In this document: piece after piece, positions 1-9,819 of the stretch
Layout of the letters: each line of letters starts with the position of its first letter
How positions within the stretch are numbered: the first letter of the stretch is position 1
Origin: Acinetobacter qingfengensis
GTDB taxonomy: Bacteria > Pseudomonadota > Gammaproteobacteria > Pseudomonadales > Moraxellaceae
Assembly (NCBI RefSeq): GCF_008693185.1
Contig: NZ_VXKN01000012.1
Span: 62,001-126,000, forward strand
DNA: 64,000 nucleotides
Reading direction: 5' to 3'
Notes under the pieces: model-generated
What the model was told of the DNA's origin: nothing
What the model saw: only the letters and a program-made list of their open reading frames with translations
The model's database searches: none
Program-made: the position numbers and the translations under genes

Positions 1-178
1 GAAAAGGAATAGGTAATAAACCAAAAAAGGTCCCAATAAAAACAGCTTTGGCTATCGAGTGCCGGTTAATGTACCAAATGAGTGGATTTAATGCATGCTT
101 ACCCAATAAACGCATCAGTTTTAAGCTGGCGACTTTGTCATGAGAAGGCAACCATGTTTGTAGAAATTGTTTTGCCAT
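1..178 (-). CDS. DUF2062 family membrane protein, 5' part only
   Basis: The reverse strand reads from an ATG at 178 for 59 codons without a stop and leaves the window at base 1. The visible part starts MAKQFLQTWLPSHDK and then enters a hydrophobic stretch with the motif FIGTFFGLLPIPF. This resembles the N-terminal end of DUF2062 proteins, small inner-membrane proteins of unknown function. The family call rests on that one motif, so it is tentative. The C-terminal part lies outside the window. Confidence 0.6.
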   Translation of the reverse strand, partial: MAKQFLQTWLPSHDKVASLKLMRLLGKHALNPLIWYINRHSIAKAVFIGTFFGLLPIPF

Positions 179-557
179 AATCATTTGATCATGTCAGGGA
201 AAGAGGTTTTATTGTGCCAAAAAATATAGTAAATGCCTACAATTGTCGATGGGATTACATAACAAGGTATTATTTTTGATAAATAATCTTATTTAGATCG
301 CACTGGTGAAGATGATGGATAAATGTAGAAAATGTTCCATGTGAAACAATACCAATGACTTATATGTTGATTTTTGGGATGAAAACAAAAACAGAAGAAA
401 AATGTTTGTCTGCTAACAAGATTTTCAGCATAAAAAATGACTGATCGTTCATGAAAATTATCGATTTCTTTACATTTTTCAATGGAAATACCTTCAGGAT
501 TATTTGTTATGATGGCTGTGCTGTATTATGGAAAAGTGTGAACAAGGAAACATTATC
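179..557. other. Intergenic region, no gene seen
   Basis: This 379-base AT-rich stretch separates the divergent DUF2062 and DUF2147 genes. It should carry promoters for both, but I found no convincing -35/-10 pair. The DUF2147 ribosome binding site (AAGGAAA) lies at 544-550. No small gene with a good start and ribosome binding site is visible. Confidence 0.5.
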
Positions 558-995
558 ATGAAAAAGTTATCTTTAATTCTGGCAACAACGGCACTAGTCA
601 GTACAGGTGCATTTGCCGATACATTGAATAATAGTCAGTGGCAAACCATTGACGATGAAACAGGCAAGCCTAAAGCGATTGTACAGTTTAAACAGCAGGC
701 AAATGGTAGTTTTAATGCCGCTATTGTCAAAGTGCTTGATCCTCAGGCTGCAAAAGCATGTACCAATTGTGCTGGTGCTTTAAAAGGAAAATCCTTACAG
801 GGTGTGACCATTGTACGTAATTTGAAAGCTGTTTCTACCGGTAAATATGATGGCGGAACCATTCTTGATCCCAAATCAGGTAAAAGCTATAAAATGAAAA
901 GTGAAATTTCGGCTGATGGTAAGAAGTTAACAGTGCGTGGTTATATTGGTATTTCTGCTTTGGGTCGTAATCAAACATGGAATCGTGTAAATTAA
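558..995 (+). CDS. DUF2147 family exported protein
   Basis: A 145-residue protein with a clear Sec signal peptide: MKKL, a hydrophobic core, and cleavage expected after Ala20 (TGAFA). It is therefore probably periplasmic. The mature part matches the DUF2147 pattern: an opening strand with W and G, the CTNC pair at Cys68/Cys71, then GLKG- and ILDP-type segments and a C-terminal RGYIG strand. The two cysteines could form a disulfide. I chose the ATG at 558 because it opens the signal peptide and follows AAGGAAA; an upstream in-frame ATG at 528 would put ten charged residues before it. The function of the family is not established. Confidence 0.8.
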   Translation: MKKLSLILATTALVSTGAFADTLNNSQWQTIDDETGKPKAIVQFKQQANGSFNAAIVKVLDPQAAKACTNCAGALKGKSLQGVTIVRNLKAVSTGKYDGGTILDPKSGKSYKMKSEISADGKKLTVRGYIGISALGRNQTWNRVN

Positions 996-1048
996 CTGCT
1001 TGTATTTCGAGGAGCTTGTAACTGTAATACAAGCTCTTAGTGATAAAT

Positions 1049-1399
1049 TTACTGGCTGAGTTGTTGATATGCTATGTCATCAAAGCCGACCAGTAAACCC
1101 TTGGCATGCTCTAATACTGGGCGTTTGATCATACTAGGATGTGCAATGAGGGTTTCGATTAACTGTTGTGGATTAGCGAGCGCATAAGCTTGTTGTTCAT
1201 CATCAAGTTTTCTCCATGTGGTGCCTTTTTTATTTAATAATAGATTTGCATCAACAAGTGTTAACCAGTACTGAAGTTTTTCAGCACCAATGCCTTGTTT
1301 TTTGTAGTCATGAAATTGATAGGGTAAATTTTTTTGTTCCAGTGCAGTAAATGCCTTTTTCATGGTGCTACAATTTTTAATGCCGTAAATAATAAGCAT
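1049..1399 (-). CDS. ArsC/Spx-like (YffB-type) thioredoxin-fold protein
   Basis: A 116-residue cytoplasmic protein of the ArsC/Spx superfamily. The N-terminal strand MLIIYGIKNC ends in the single cysteine (Cys10), followed by STMKKA as in YffB, and the family's RP motif is present as IKRPVL (Arg93). These proteins have a thioredoxin-like fold and are often named arsenate reductase-like, but YffB-type members are not shown to reduce arsenate and no ars genes are nearby. Length is normal. It stands alone, convergent with the DUF2147 gene. A glutathione-dependent reductase role is only inferred. Confidence 0.8.
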   Translation of the reverse strand: MLIIYGIKNCSTMKKAFTALEQKNLPYQFHDYKKQGIGAEKLQYWLTLVDANLLLNKKGTTWRKLDDEQQAYALANPQQLIETLIAHPSMIKRPVLEHAKGLLVGFDDIAYQQLSQ

Positions 1400-1651
1400 G
1401 TCGTGTCCTCATTAAATCTAAAGTTTCTGGATTTAGCTTAAACAAAATAGAATAAAAAATAAAATTGTGCTGATCTATGTTTGTATTAAACCCGATGGTT
1501 TATTGATTTTTAGCACTGAATTTTGATATTTTCCGAATTTTAGTAAATTAATGATGAGATATATCCTTCGCAACGAAAATTTACTTGCGTTGCGGTAGTT
1601 TAGCTTTAAAATATTTTCATTGATAAGAAACCTATTTAGTTTTGATAAACT

Positions 1652-2752
1652 GTGACAAATACGACAACACACTCCCGACATATCCTGATGATGGCTGCTG
1701 GTACAGGCGGCCATGTTTTTCCAGCATTGGCTGTGGCAAAAGAGCTACAACGCAGAGGGCATCAGGTGTCATGGTTGGCTACACCATCAGGTATGGAAAA
1801 TCGTTTATTACAGCAATACGATATTCCGATTTATCAGATTGATATTCAGGGTGTGCGAGGTAATGGCGTTATACGTAAATTATTGGCACCTTTTAAAATT
1901 CTAAAAGCCATGCTTGCCGCAATGCAAATTATGAAGGCACAAAAAATTGATGCTGTGGTTGGATTTGGTGGTTATGTTGCAGGTCCGGGAGGACTAGCTG
2001 CTCGTTTGTCTGGTATTCCTGTGTTGATTCATGAACAAAATGCTGTGGCAGGATTTACTAATAAACAACTGGCGCGTATAGCCAAGACGATTTGTCAGGC
2101 TTTTCCAAAAACTTTCCCAGAAACGAAGAATCTGGTCACCACGGGTAATCCAGTACGTCAGGAAATTTGTGAAACACTTTCACCAAAATGGCGTTATGAG
2201 CAACGTGAAACAGCACAGCAACCTTTGAAGATATTAATTGTTGGTGGGTCGTTGGGAGCACAAGCCTTGAATGAGCGTATTCCTACGGCACTGGCTGCTT
2301 TAAATTTGCCAATTCAGGTTTACCATCAGTGTGGTCAACAACAATTGGATGCAACGCAGCAGCGTTATCGGGATGCTAAAAAAGTAGATGGTTTTACAGT
2401 TGAAGTGGTGCCTTTTATTGAAAATATGGCACAAGCTTACAGCGATGCGGATTTAATCATTTGCCGGGCAGGTGCTTTAACGGTAACAGAAGTTGCAACC
2501 GCAGGTTTGGCTGCTATTTTTATTCCATTGCCAAGTGCAGTAGATGATCACCAAACTGCTAATGCACATTATCTGGCAGACGTTGGAGCAGCAAAAATTT
2601 GCCCTCAGGAAACATTAATTTCTATACATTTGACTGAATTGCTCATCCCTTTAATGTCAAGAAACGTATTATCTGATATGGCGATTAAAGCCCGTCAACA
2701 GGCACAAACACAAGCTACAGCACACGTTGCTGATTTAGTAGAAGCTTTATAA
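1652..2752 (+). CDS. murG: MurG, lipid II synthase (UDP-GlcNAc transferase)
   Basis: MurG transfers GlcNAc from UDP-GlcNAc to lipid I on the inner face of the inner membrane, giving lipid II. The 366 residues show the two-domain GT-B layout: the N-terminal loop GTGGHVFPALAVAKEL, GFGGYVAGPGG and HEQNAVAGFTNK in the acceptor domain, and GGSLGAQALNE, then CRAGALTVTE in the donor-binding domain. The start is a GTG at 1652; no ATG precedes the conserved core except the internal ATG-ATG inside LMMAAG, which would cut into the first strand. It opens the cell wall and division block and is followed by murC after 14 bases. Confidence 0.95.
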   Translation: MTNTTTHSRHILMMAAGTGGHVFPALAVAKELQRRGHQVSWLATPSGMENRLLQQYDIPIYQIDIQGVRGNGVIRKLLAPFKILKAMLAAMQIMKAQKIDAVVGFGGYVAGPGGLAARLSGIPVLIHEQNAVAGFTNKQLARIAKTICQAFPKTFPETKNLVTTGNPVRQEICETLSPKWRYEQRETAQQPLKILIVGGSLGAQALNERIPTALAALNLPIQVYHQCGQQQLDATQQRYRDAKKVDGFTVEVVPFIENMAQAYSDADLIICRAGALTVTEVATAGLAAIFIPLPSAVDDHQTANAHYLADVGAAKICPQETLISIHLTELLIPLMSRNVLSDMAIKARQQAQTQATAHVADLVEAL

Positions 2753-2766
2753 ATTAGAGTATCCTT

Positions 2767-4221
2767 ATGTCACCAAATCATATTTCCGACAAACAAGCAA
2801 AACAGCTGATCAAAATTCCAGAAATGCGTCGAATCAAACAGATTCATTTTGTCGGTATTGGTGGAGCCGGGATGTGTGGAATTGCCGAAGTTCTTAAAAA
2901 TCAGGGTTATTGTGTTTCTGGTTCGGATATTAAAGCATCTAAAACAACGGCACAACTTGAGGATAACGGAATTCAGGTTTTTATTGGTCATGATGCCAGC
3001 AATATCGAGGGTGCTAATGTATTGGTGGTATCAACGGCAATTGATCCTGAAAATCCTGAAGTTAAAGCTGCACTGGAAAAACGTATTCCTGTCGTGCGTC
3101 GTGCAGAAATGCTAGGTGAATTGATGCGTTATCGCCATGGCATTGCCGTTGCCGGTACACATGGTAAAACCACCACTACGAGTTTACTGACCTGTATGTT
3201 GGCTGAAGAAAATCTGGATCCTACTTATGTGATTGGTGGTTTGCTTAATCGTACAGGAGTTAATGCTGCGCTGGGCGCTAGTCGTTATATCGTGGCAGAA
3301 GCAGATGAATCAGATGCATCCTTTCTATATTTGGAGCCAATGGCAGCGATTGTCACCAATATCGATGCGGATCACATGGATACCTATGGTGGTAGTTTTG
3401 ATACCTTAAAAGACACTTTTGTACAATTCTTACAAAAATTACCATTTTATGGTTTAGCGGTAGTATGTGGGGATGATGCCAATGTTCGGGAGATCATTCC
3501 TCGTATTGCTCGCCCGATTTTAACGTATGGTTTTAATGCGGATAATGATATTCGTGCCGTTGAAGTCGAACAGGATGGCATGCGTTCACACTTTACGGTA
3601 TTACGTAAAGATTGTGAGCCATTACGTTTAACCATTAATCAACCGGGATTGCATAATATATTAAATGCGCTTGCAGCCATTGGTGTTGCAACGGATGAAG
3701 GTGTTTCTGACGCAGCAATTTTCCGTGCATTGGAAAGTTTTAGTGGTGTTGGACGACGGTTTCAGGTGCAGGGTGAGTATGCACTTGGTGAGGGCAATGT
3801 TAAGTTGGTCGATGATTATGGTCATCACCCTAAAGAAGTTGAAGCAACGATAAAAGCTGCCCGACAAAGTCATCCAGATCGCCGTTTGGTCATGTTATTT
3901 CAGCCACACCGTTTTTCGCGTACCCGGGATTGCTTTGATGATTTTGTGGAAGTGTTATCCAAGGTTGACGTACTTTTACTGATGGAAGTATACGCTGCGG
4001 GAGAAAAACCGATTGTGGGTGCAGACAGCCGCACATTGGCACGTAGTTTACGCTTGCGTGGTCAGGTCGAGCCAATAGTTGTCGATCCTGTAGATCGACA
4101 ATTGCCAGAAGTTTTAAAGAATTTGTTACAACCCAATGATCTTTTGCTTACACAAGGCGCAGGTAATGTTGGTTCAGTTTCAGTAGAATTAGCCCAACAT
4201 CAATTATATTTGAATGATTAA
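2767..4221 (+). CDS. murC: MurC, UDP-N-acetylmuramate-L-alanine ligase
   Basis: MurC adds L-alanine to UDP-MurNAc using ATP, the first peptide step of peptidoglycan precursor synthesis. The 484 residues have the Rossmann loop [15 protein letters not shown] near residue 30, the ATP P-loop GTHGKTTTT at 130-138, the Mur ligase central motif EADESDASF, and the C-terminal [16 protein letters not shown] and PHRFSRT motifs. Length is normal for the family. It sits between murG and ddl in the same direction with very short gaps, so co-transcription is likely. Confidence 0.96.
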   Translation: MSPNHISDKQAKQLIKIPEMRRIKQIHFVGIGGAGMCGIAEVLKNQGYCVSGSDIKASKTTAQLEDNGIQVFIGHDASNIEGANVLVVSTAIDPENPEVKAALEKRIPVVRRAEMLGELMRYRHGIAVAGTHGKTTTTSLLTCMLAEENLDPTYVIGGLLNRTGVNAALGASRYIVAEADESDASFLYLEPMAAIVTNIDADHMDTYGGSFDTLKDTFVQFLQKLPFYGLAVVCGDDANVREIIPRIARPILTYGFNADNDIRAVEVEQDGMRSHFTVLRKDCEPLRLTINQPGLHNILNALAAIGVATDEGVSDAAIFRALESFSGVGRRFQVQGEYALGEGNVKLVDDYGHHPKEVEATIKAARQSHPDRRLVMLFQPHRFSRTRDCFDDFVEVLSKVDVLLLMEVYAAGEKPIVGADSRTLARSLRLRGQVEPIVVDPVDRQLPEVLKNLLQPNDLLLTQGAGNVGSVSVELAQHQLYLND

Positions 4222-4253
4222 TCATTCTTCTTTTTATGAATAAGGAAAACACC

Positions 4254-5174
4254 GTGACACAGGTGCAGGAAAAATTTGGAAAAGTTGCTGTTTTACTTGG
4301 TGGTAAATCGGCGGAACGTCAAGTGTCTTTAAACAGTGGACAGGCTGTACTCAACGCTTTATTGCGTAGTGGTGTTGATGCGGAGGCTTTTGATCCGTTG
4401 ACCCGTAGTGTTACAGAGTTAAAAGACTATGATCGTGCATTTATTGTATTGCATGGTCGTGGTGGAGAGGATGGTCAGATTCAAGGTGTACTCGAATGGT
4501 TGAACGTGCCATACACTGGAACGGGTGTACAAGGTTCAGCCATTGGTATGGATAAAATTAAAACCAAACAAATTTGGCAGGGAAGTCATTTACCAACAGC
4601 ACCATATCGTTTGGTTTCACCACAAAGTGATTTTGAGCAGGTTGCCCAGGATTTGGGTTTACCAGTGATTATCAAGCCTGTACATGAAGGCTCCAGCATT
4701 GGTATGAGCAAAGTTGAGAAAATAGAAGATTTTGCTACAGCCTTGTCTAAAGCAACGGTACATGATTCCATTGTTATGGCCGAAAAATGGATTACCGGAC
4801 GTGAATTTACCATCATTATTTTGAATGGTCAGGCTTTACCGGTGATTAGGCTTGAACCACCTAAAGACGTTGCATTTTATGATTATGAGTCCAAGTACAA
4901 CCGAAATGATACCACTTATGGCATTCCTTGTGGTCTGAATGCTCAGGAAGAAAAACAATTACAGGAATTATGTTTGCAGGCATTTAAAGCAGTGGGTGCC
5001 TCAGGTTGGGGGCGTATTGATGCCATGCAGGATGATCAAGGAAATTTCTGGTTATTGGAAGTCAATACTGTACCTGGAATGACAGATCATTCACTAGTAC
5101 CTAAAGCAGCACAGGCAGTTGGAATTAACTTTGATCAACTGTGTTTAACAATTTTAGAACAAACCCTGAATTAA
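4254..5174 (+). CDS. ddl: D-alanine-D-alanine ligase
   Basis: An ATP-grasp enzyme joining two D-alanines for the end of the peptidoglycan stem peptide. Visible motifs: LLGGKSAERQVSLNSG at the N-terminus, VLHGRGGEDGQIQG, the ATP-binding KPVHEGSSIGMSKV, and the C-terminal EVNTVPGMTDHSLVPKAA that closes the active site. I prefer the GTG at 4254 (306 residues) because AAGGA lies six bases upstream. An ATG at 4236 in the same frame would add six residues but has no visible ribosome binding site. It continues the murG-murC-ddl-ftsQ run. Confidence 0.95.
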   Translation: MTQVQEKFGKVAVLLGGKSAERQVSLNSGQAVLNALLRSGVDAEAFDPLTRSVTELKDYDRAFIVLHGRGGEDGQIQGVLEWLNVPYTGTGVQGSAIGMDKIKTKQIWQGSHLPTAPYRLVSPQSDFEQVAQDLGLPVIIKPVHEGSSIGMSKVEKIEDFATALSKATVHDSIVMAEKWITGREFTIIILNGQALPVIRLEPPKDVAFYDYESKYNRNDTTYGIPCGLNAQEEKQLQELCLQAFKAVGASGWGRIDAMQDDQGNFWLLEVNTVPGMTDHSLVPKAAQAVGINFDQLCLTILEQTLN

Positions 5175-5186
5175 GACTTATTTAAT

Positions 5187-6038
5187 ATGGCACAACTTCC
5201 AGCCTCAATGCGTCGTCGAAAACCTGCGACCACGTCTATTCATGAGAAACAACCTCAACTGACGGATAAGTTATTGGGCTGGGGCAGCTGGTTATTGTTG
5301 TTTTTAGCATGTCTGGTGCTGATTTTTGGTGCTTATGTGTTATATCAACGTATGGTGCAGGCAAAAATAGCAAAAGTTGAAGTATTGGGTGTATCTGCCA
5401 ATGAACGCAAAATTTTGACGAATTATGTGAATGATCAAACTCAAGGTGGATATTTTACTACGGATTTGGAGCAAATTCGTGATCGTGCGCTGACTTTATC
5501 CTGGGTCGATCGGGTGGTTGTTTCCCGGGCATGGCCGGATTCAGTTGTATTACGGGTGATTCCTCGCCATGCGATTGCTCGTTGGGGTACAGGTCGGCTG
5601 TTGAGTGATGATGGTGTGGTTTTTCAACCTGTTGATCCAGTAGCTACGGCGAAATTACCATTGTTACATGGGCCGCAATCTCAGGCACGAATGATGATGA
5701 ATAAATATCGGGATATTAATCAGATGTTTGCTCCAATGAAAATTCATCTTAAAGAATTGTATCTCACAGAACGTATGACATGGTTCATGCAATTTGATAA
5801 TGGTATGCGTGTGATTGTGGATCAAGATCAAACCATGAGTAAGTTACAACGCTTAAGTCAGATAGCCAGTTCTGACTTAAACACAGTGTGGGGACAAATT
5901 GCAGCCATTGATTTACGTTACAGAAATGGTTTAGCAATTCAATGGAAGGATGCTCAGGCACCAAAAATTGTGGATGGTCATTTTGTTTTAACAAATAGTG
6001 AAACAGCAGTTGCGACACCTGCAACAGTCACTCCATAA
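5187..6038 (+). CDS. ftsQ: FtsQ, cell division protein
   Basis: FtsQ is a bitopic inner-membrane protein that links early and late divisome proteins through FtsB/FtsL. The 283 residues have a short basic cytoplasmic tail (MRRRK), one membrane segment around residues 33-53, a POTRA region (KVEVLGVSANERK onwards) and the FtsQ/DivIB domain with WVDRVVVSRAWPDSVVLRV. The C-terminal tail is rich in Ala and Thr. It lies 12 bases after ddl. The position directly before ftsA is the classical one. Confidence 0.93.
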   Translation: MAQLPASMRRRKPATTSIHEKQPQLTDKLLGWGSWLLLFLACLVLIFGAYVLYQRMVQAKIAKVEVLGVSANERKILTNYVNDQTQGGYFTTDLEQIRDRALTLSWVDRVVVSRAWPDSVVLRVIPRHAIARWGTGRLLSDDGVVFQPVDPVATAKLPLLHGPQSQARMMMNKYRDINQMFAPMKIHLKELYLTERMTWFMQFDNGMRVIVDQDQTMSKLQRLSQIASSDLNTVWGQIAAIDLRYRNGLAIQWKDAQAPKIVDGHFVLTNSETAVATPATVTP

Positions 6039-6104
6039 TATGAAGGGCGATGAAGTTAACAAAAACGGCATTTAAATATCAACAAAATAGTATGGTAATG
6101 AGTA

Positions 6105-7367
6105 ATGAGTGAAGTTGTTCCATCGGTTGTGGCAATTGATATTGGAACACACAAAGTATCGGTGTTGATCGGTAAAGTGCATGCGCCGGATAAAATTGAA
6201 GTTGTCGGCATGGCTTATGCACGTAACCGAGGCATGAATAAAGGCAAAATTATTAGCCTTGATAAAGTTGTGTCTGCTATTAAAAATGCTGTACAGGCTG
6301 CTGAAGATATGGCGGAATGTCGTATCCATAGTGCCTGGGTAGCGATACCAAGTGCTGAATTACACAGTAGCTATGCCGCAGGTCGCACCCCTATTTTAAA
6401 TAGTGATCAAACCATTACTACCAGTGAACTGGTTCGGGCACTGGAACTTGCTAAAGCCAGCCATGTTGCCTCAGATTATTATTTGGCCAGTGCTGTGCCT
6501 ATCGGTTTTCAGGTTGATGATAGCGATGAATGGGTACAGAACCCGATCGGGATGTCTGGGCACACTGTAACTGGGCATTATCAACTGATGATGTTGCCTA
6601 TCAGTACCATGCAAAATCTGGATAAAGCCCTAAAAAATGCAGGTATTGGAGTAGAAAAACTGGTTTTATCGCCACTAGCCAATGCAGAAGCAAGTTTATT
6701 AAAAGATGAAAAAGAATATGGCGTATGCTTGATCGATATTGGCGCTGGTACAACGAATATCACGGTATACCTTGAAGGTCGTCTGGCTATGGCCAGTACC
6801 ATTCAGTTAGGTGGTGAACATGTAACACGCGATATTGCCGCTGTACTACAAACTACAACAGAAGAAGCAGAACGCCTAAAAACACTCCATGGTTGTGTAG
6901 ATCATCAAGCCATTAAACCAGATCAAATGATACAGGTACAAGGTATAGATGGTCCTCAAACCATTAGCCGTATTGAGCTTGCAGATATTATTGTGGCACG
7001 TTACGAAGAAATTTTTGACTGTATTCGTCAGGAAATCGAAAATAGCAATTTACTTTCGGGTTTATATCACGGTGTTGTGCTAACAGGTGATGCCTGTCAG
7101 ATTGAGGGTGCCATTAATTTGGCTCGTCGTAAACTTAGTGTCACCGCACATCTTGGTAATCCACCTTTACAAGTGTATGCTAAAGATGAGATGTTGCCAG
7201 CTTTACGTCGTTCGCTTTACGCAACGGCAAGTGGTTTATTGATGTTTAGCCAGAGTGAATTACAGCAAACAGTCACACAACCTGAAGATGAGCAAGCAAG
7301 TTCAGCTTGGCAGCGTATTGTTGATAGTTGTAACAATGCACTTAACAAGTTGAAGAATATGTTTTAG
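6105..7367 (+). CDS. ftsA: FtsA, actin-like division protein
   Basis: FtsA is an actin-fold ATPase that anchors the FtsZ ring to the membrane. The 420 residues show AIDIGTHKVSVLIG (phosphate 1), the SHS2/1C-domain region after it, LIDIGAGTTNITVY (phosphate 2), and VLTGDACQIEG in place of the more usual GGGA-type adenosine loop. The C-terminus ends with an amphipathic segment (SCNNALNKLKNMF) that fits the membrane-targeting helix. Length is normal. There is a 66-base gap to ftsQ and a 149-base gap to ftsZ, so ftsZ may have an additional promoter. Confidence 0.95.
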   Translation: MSEVVPSVVAIDIGTHKVSVLIGKVHAPDKIEVVGMAYARNRGMNKGKIISLDKVVSAIKNAVQAAEDMAECRIHSAWVAIPSAELHSSYAAGRTPILNSDQTITTSELVRALELAKASHVASDYYLASAVPIGFQVDDSDEWVQNPIGMSGHTVTGHYQLMMLPISTMQNLDKALKNAGIGVEKLVLSPLANAEASLLKDEKEYGVCLIDIGAGTTNITVYLEGRLAMASTIQLGGEHVTRDIAAVLQTTTEEAERLKTLHGCVDHQAIKPDQMIQVQGIDGPQTISRIELADIIVARYEEIFDCIRQEIENSNLLSGLYHGVVLTGDACQIEGAINLARRKLSVTAHLGNPPLQVYAKDEMLPALRRSLYATASGLLMFSQSELQQTVTQPEDEQASSAWQRIVDSCNNALNKLKNMF

Positions 7368-7516
7368 GTAAGAATGCATTGCAATGTTTTTTGTTTGTAA
7401 TAATCAGTGATCTGGTTATTACAAATCAAAGCAGCCATGTTAAGATTTACAAACGAAAATTTAAGCAGTATGCGGGCTTTAGAGGCTGCTAATCACTTTT
7501 TTGGAAGTCGGAAGGT

Positions 7517-8710
7517 ATGACTACAAATACATTCACATTGTTAGATGACGAAGTAATGGATAATAACGGACAGGCCCGTTTCACAGTTTTTGGTGTTGGC
7601 GGTGGAGGCGGTAACGCCGTGCAAAACATGGTAGAACAAAAAATTCACGGTGTGAAATTTGTATGTGCCAATACCGATAAGCAAGCTCTGGATCGCATGT
7701 CTGCACCGAATAAAGTGCAACTGGGTGAACAATGTACCCGTGGTTTGGGTGCTGGTGCCAATCCTGAAGTGGGTCGTGCAGCAGCAGAAGAAACCCGTGA
7801 AACCATTCGCCAGCACCTTGAAGGCACAGATATGGTTTTTGTCACTGCGGGTATGGGCGGTGGAACTGGAACTGGTGCCGCACCTGTTGTTGCAGAAGTT
7901 GCAAAAGAGATGGGAATTTTAACGGTTGGTGTCGTGACAACACCGTTTGAATTTGAAGGTCGTCGCCGTATCAAATCGGCTGAACAAGGCATTGAAAATC
8001 TGGAGCAATATGTTGACTCTTTAATCATCATTCCAAATGAGCGTCTGCTCGAAGTGTATGGTGATATTTCGATGAAAGATGCTTACAAAAAAGCTGATGA
8101 TGTATTACTTAATGCAGTTCGTAGTATCTTTGACCTTGTTGTAAATCCAGGTTTAATCAACCTTGATTTTGCTGACTTAAAAACAGCTATGAGTACACGT
8201 GGTTATGCCATGATGGGTACCGGAACAGGTCGTGGAGAACAGCGTGCTGAACAAGCTGCTGAAATGGCAATTCGCAGTCCACTGCTAGATAAAGTTAATA
8301 TTAAAAATGCGAAAGGCGTATTGCTCAACATCACTGGTGGTGAAGATTTAACCTTAAAAGAAGTTAAAACGATTGCCAATATTGTTGGGCAAATTGTTGA
8401 TGAAGATGAAGTACAATTTTTCTATGGTACAGCAATTGACACTGATGTTCGTGATGAAATTCGAGTGACAGTTGTTGCAACCGGATTAACTCGTAATTCT
8501 GATCCAGTGCCACAACAACAGGTAAGAAGTACAGTCACAAATCCAGTAACAGCAGCACAAAATACTTCTGTTGATGCAGATGATGTACCGGCCATTGCCC
8601 GTCAACAAGGTGCAGGATTAGATCAAAATAAATCTGCAAACTCAGGTTCCAGTCCTCGACCATCTCCAATGAGTATTCAGGATTATCTAAAAAATCAACA
8701 ACGTAAATAG
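7517..8710 (+). CDS. ftsZ: FtsZ, tubulin-like division GTPase
   Basis: FtsZ polymerises at mid-cell and organises division. The 397 residues carry FGVGGGGGNAVQNMV at the start of the fold, the tubulin signature GGGTGTG at 114-120, and the T7 loop region NPGLINLDFADLKTAM. A Gln/Ser/Pro-rich linker follows residue 320. The conserved C-terminal peptide that binds FtsA and ZipA is divergent: MSIQDYLKNQQRK instead of the enteric DIPAFLRKQ type. Start ATG at 7517 is preceded by GGAAG/GGAAGG. A strong terminator follows directly. Confidence 0.97.
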   Translation: MTTNTFTLLDDEVMDNNGQARFTVFGVGGGGGNAVQNMVEQKIHGVKFVCANTDKQALDRMSAPNKVQLGEQCTRGLGAGANPEVGRAAAEETRETIRQHLEGTDMVFVTAGMGGGTGTGAAPVVAEVAKEMGILTVGVVTTPFEFEGRRRIKSAEQGIENLEQYVDSLIIIPNERLLEVYGDISMKDAYKKADDVLLNAVRSIFDLVVNPGLINLDFADLKTAMSTRGYAMMGTGTGRGEQRAEQAAEMAIRSPLLDKVNIKNAKGVLLNITGGEDLTLKEVKTIANIVGQIVDEDEVQFFYGTAIDTDVRDEIRVTVVATGLTRNSDPVPQQQVRSTVTNPVTAAQNTSVDADDVPAIARQQGAGLDQNKSANSGSSPRPSPMSIQDYLKNQQRK

Positions 8711-8728
8711 CATTGTTGAGATTGAATG

Positions 8729-8769
8729 GAAAGGATAGTTATCGAGTATAATTATCCTTTCTGTTTTTT
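8729..8769 (+). terminator. Rho-independent terminator after ftsZ
   Basis: A 14-pair stem (8729-8742 with 8748-8761, one G-T pair) has a five-base loop and is followed by TGTTTTTTT. It closes the murG-ftsZ run and means lpxC needs its own promoter. Confidence 0.85.
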
Positions 8770-8820
8770 TATCGCCTATTTTGTGCTAACGTATTACAAA
8801 CTCTAAATTTGTAAGCAAAT

Positions 8821-9720
8821 ATGTTGAAACAGCGAACAATCAAGCAAGCGGTTCGTGCCAGTGGTATTGGATTGCACAGTGGTAAAAAAGTCAGGATAAA
8901 CTTTTTGCCTCATGACTGTGATGGTGGCATTGTTTTTAGACGTATTGATTTACATCCTCCAGTAGAAATTCCTGCACAAGCTATGCTGATTCAGGAAGCC
9001 TTTATGTGTTCCAATCTGGTTCAGGGCGATGTTAAAGTGGGCACGATTGAACATCTCATGAGTGCAATTGCTGGTTTGGGAATTGATAATCTACTGGTTG
9101 AAGTCGATGCTGCTGAATTGCCCATTATGGATGGCAGTGCTGGACCATTTCTATATTTATTATTACAGGGTGAATTACAAGAACAAGAGGCACCAAAAAA
9201 ATTTATTAAAATTAAGCAAGCTGTACAAGCAACAATCGCCGACAAAACAGCAAGTTTTGTTCCTTTTGATGGATTTGAACTGAATTTTACCATTGATTTT
9301 GATCATCCTGCTTTTGATAAAGCACATCAATCCACATCAATTTTATTTTCCACTGCAAACTTTGCTGAACAAGTGAGTGAAGCACGTACTTTTGGATTTA
9401 TGAAAGATCTGGAGTATTTACAAGCCAATAATCTGGCTTTAGGTGCAAATTTGGATAACGCAATTGGTCTGGATGAGCATGGCGTTGTCAATGAAGAAGG
9501 TTTGCGATTTGCAGATGAGTTTGTGCGACACAAAGTTCTGGATGCGATTGGTGATTTATATTTATTGGGACATCAAATTATTGCCAAATTTACAGCCTTT
9601 AAATCTGGACATGCCCTTAATAACCAACTTCTACGTACGGTTTTGGACAATCCAGAAAACTATGAAATTGTAACTTTTTATGACGATAATTCCTGTCCGA
9701 TTAAATACGTATCAGTTTAG
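8821..9720 (+). CDS. lpxC: LpxC, UDP-3-O-acyl-GlcNAc deacetylase
   Basis: LpxC is the zinc deacetylase that commits to lipid A synthesis. The 299 residues have the zinc ligands His78 (in [10 protein letters not shown]), His237 and Asp241 (in HKVLDAIGD), the general base Glu77 and His264 in KSGHALNN. Length is normal. It sits about 110 bases after ftsZ behind that gene's terminator, as in other gammaproteobacterial division clusters, and is followed by a convergent DciA-like gene. Confidence 0.96.
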   Translation: MLKQRTIKQAVRASGIGLHSGKKVRINFLPHDCDGGIVFRRIDLHPPVEIPAQAMLIQEAFMCSNLVQGDVKVGTIEHLMSAIAGLGIDNLLVEVDAAELPIMDGSAGPFLYLLLQGELQEQEAPKKFIKIKQAVQATIADKTASFVPFDGFELNFTIDFDHPAFDKAHQSTSILFSTANFAEQVSEARTFGFMKDLEYLQANNLALGANLDNAIGLDEHGVVNEEGLRFADEFVRHKVLDAIGDLYLLGHQIIAKFTAFKSGHALNNQLLRTVLDNPENYEIVTFYDDNSCPIKYVSV

Positions 9721-9819
9721 AAATTTAGACTAAGTTACTGTCTTTTAAAAAATAACGTTATAGTGTAACAATAATGAAAGCCTTTAATCCTGAGGGCTTT
9801 GCCACTTTTAGCTTAATAT

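Noticed and set aside
7645-8031. Reverse-strand frame of 128 codons inside ftsZ
   Set aside because: It lies wholly within a well-conserved gene, has no family features and arises from base composition.
9777-9800. Hairpin AAAGCC/GGCTTT after lpxC as a terminator
   Set aside because: The stem has only six pairs, a loop of 12 bases and no T run on either strand.
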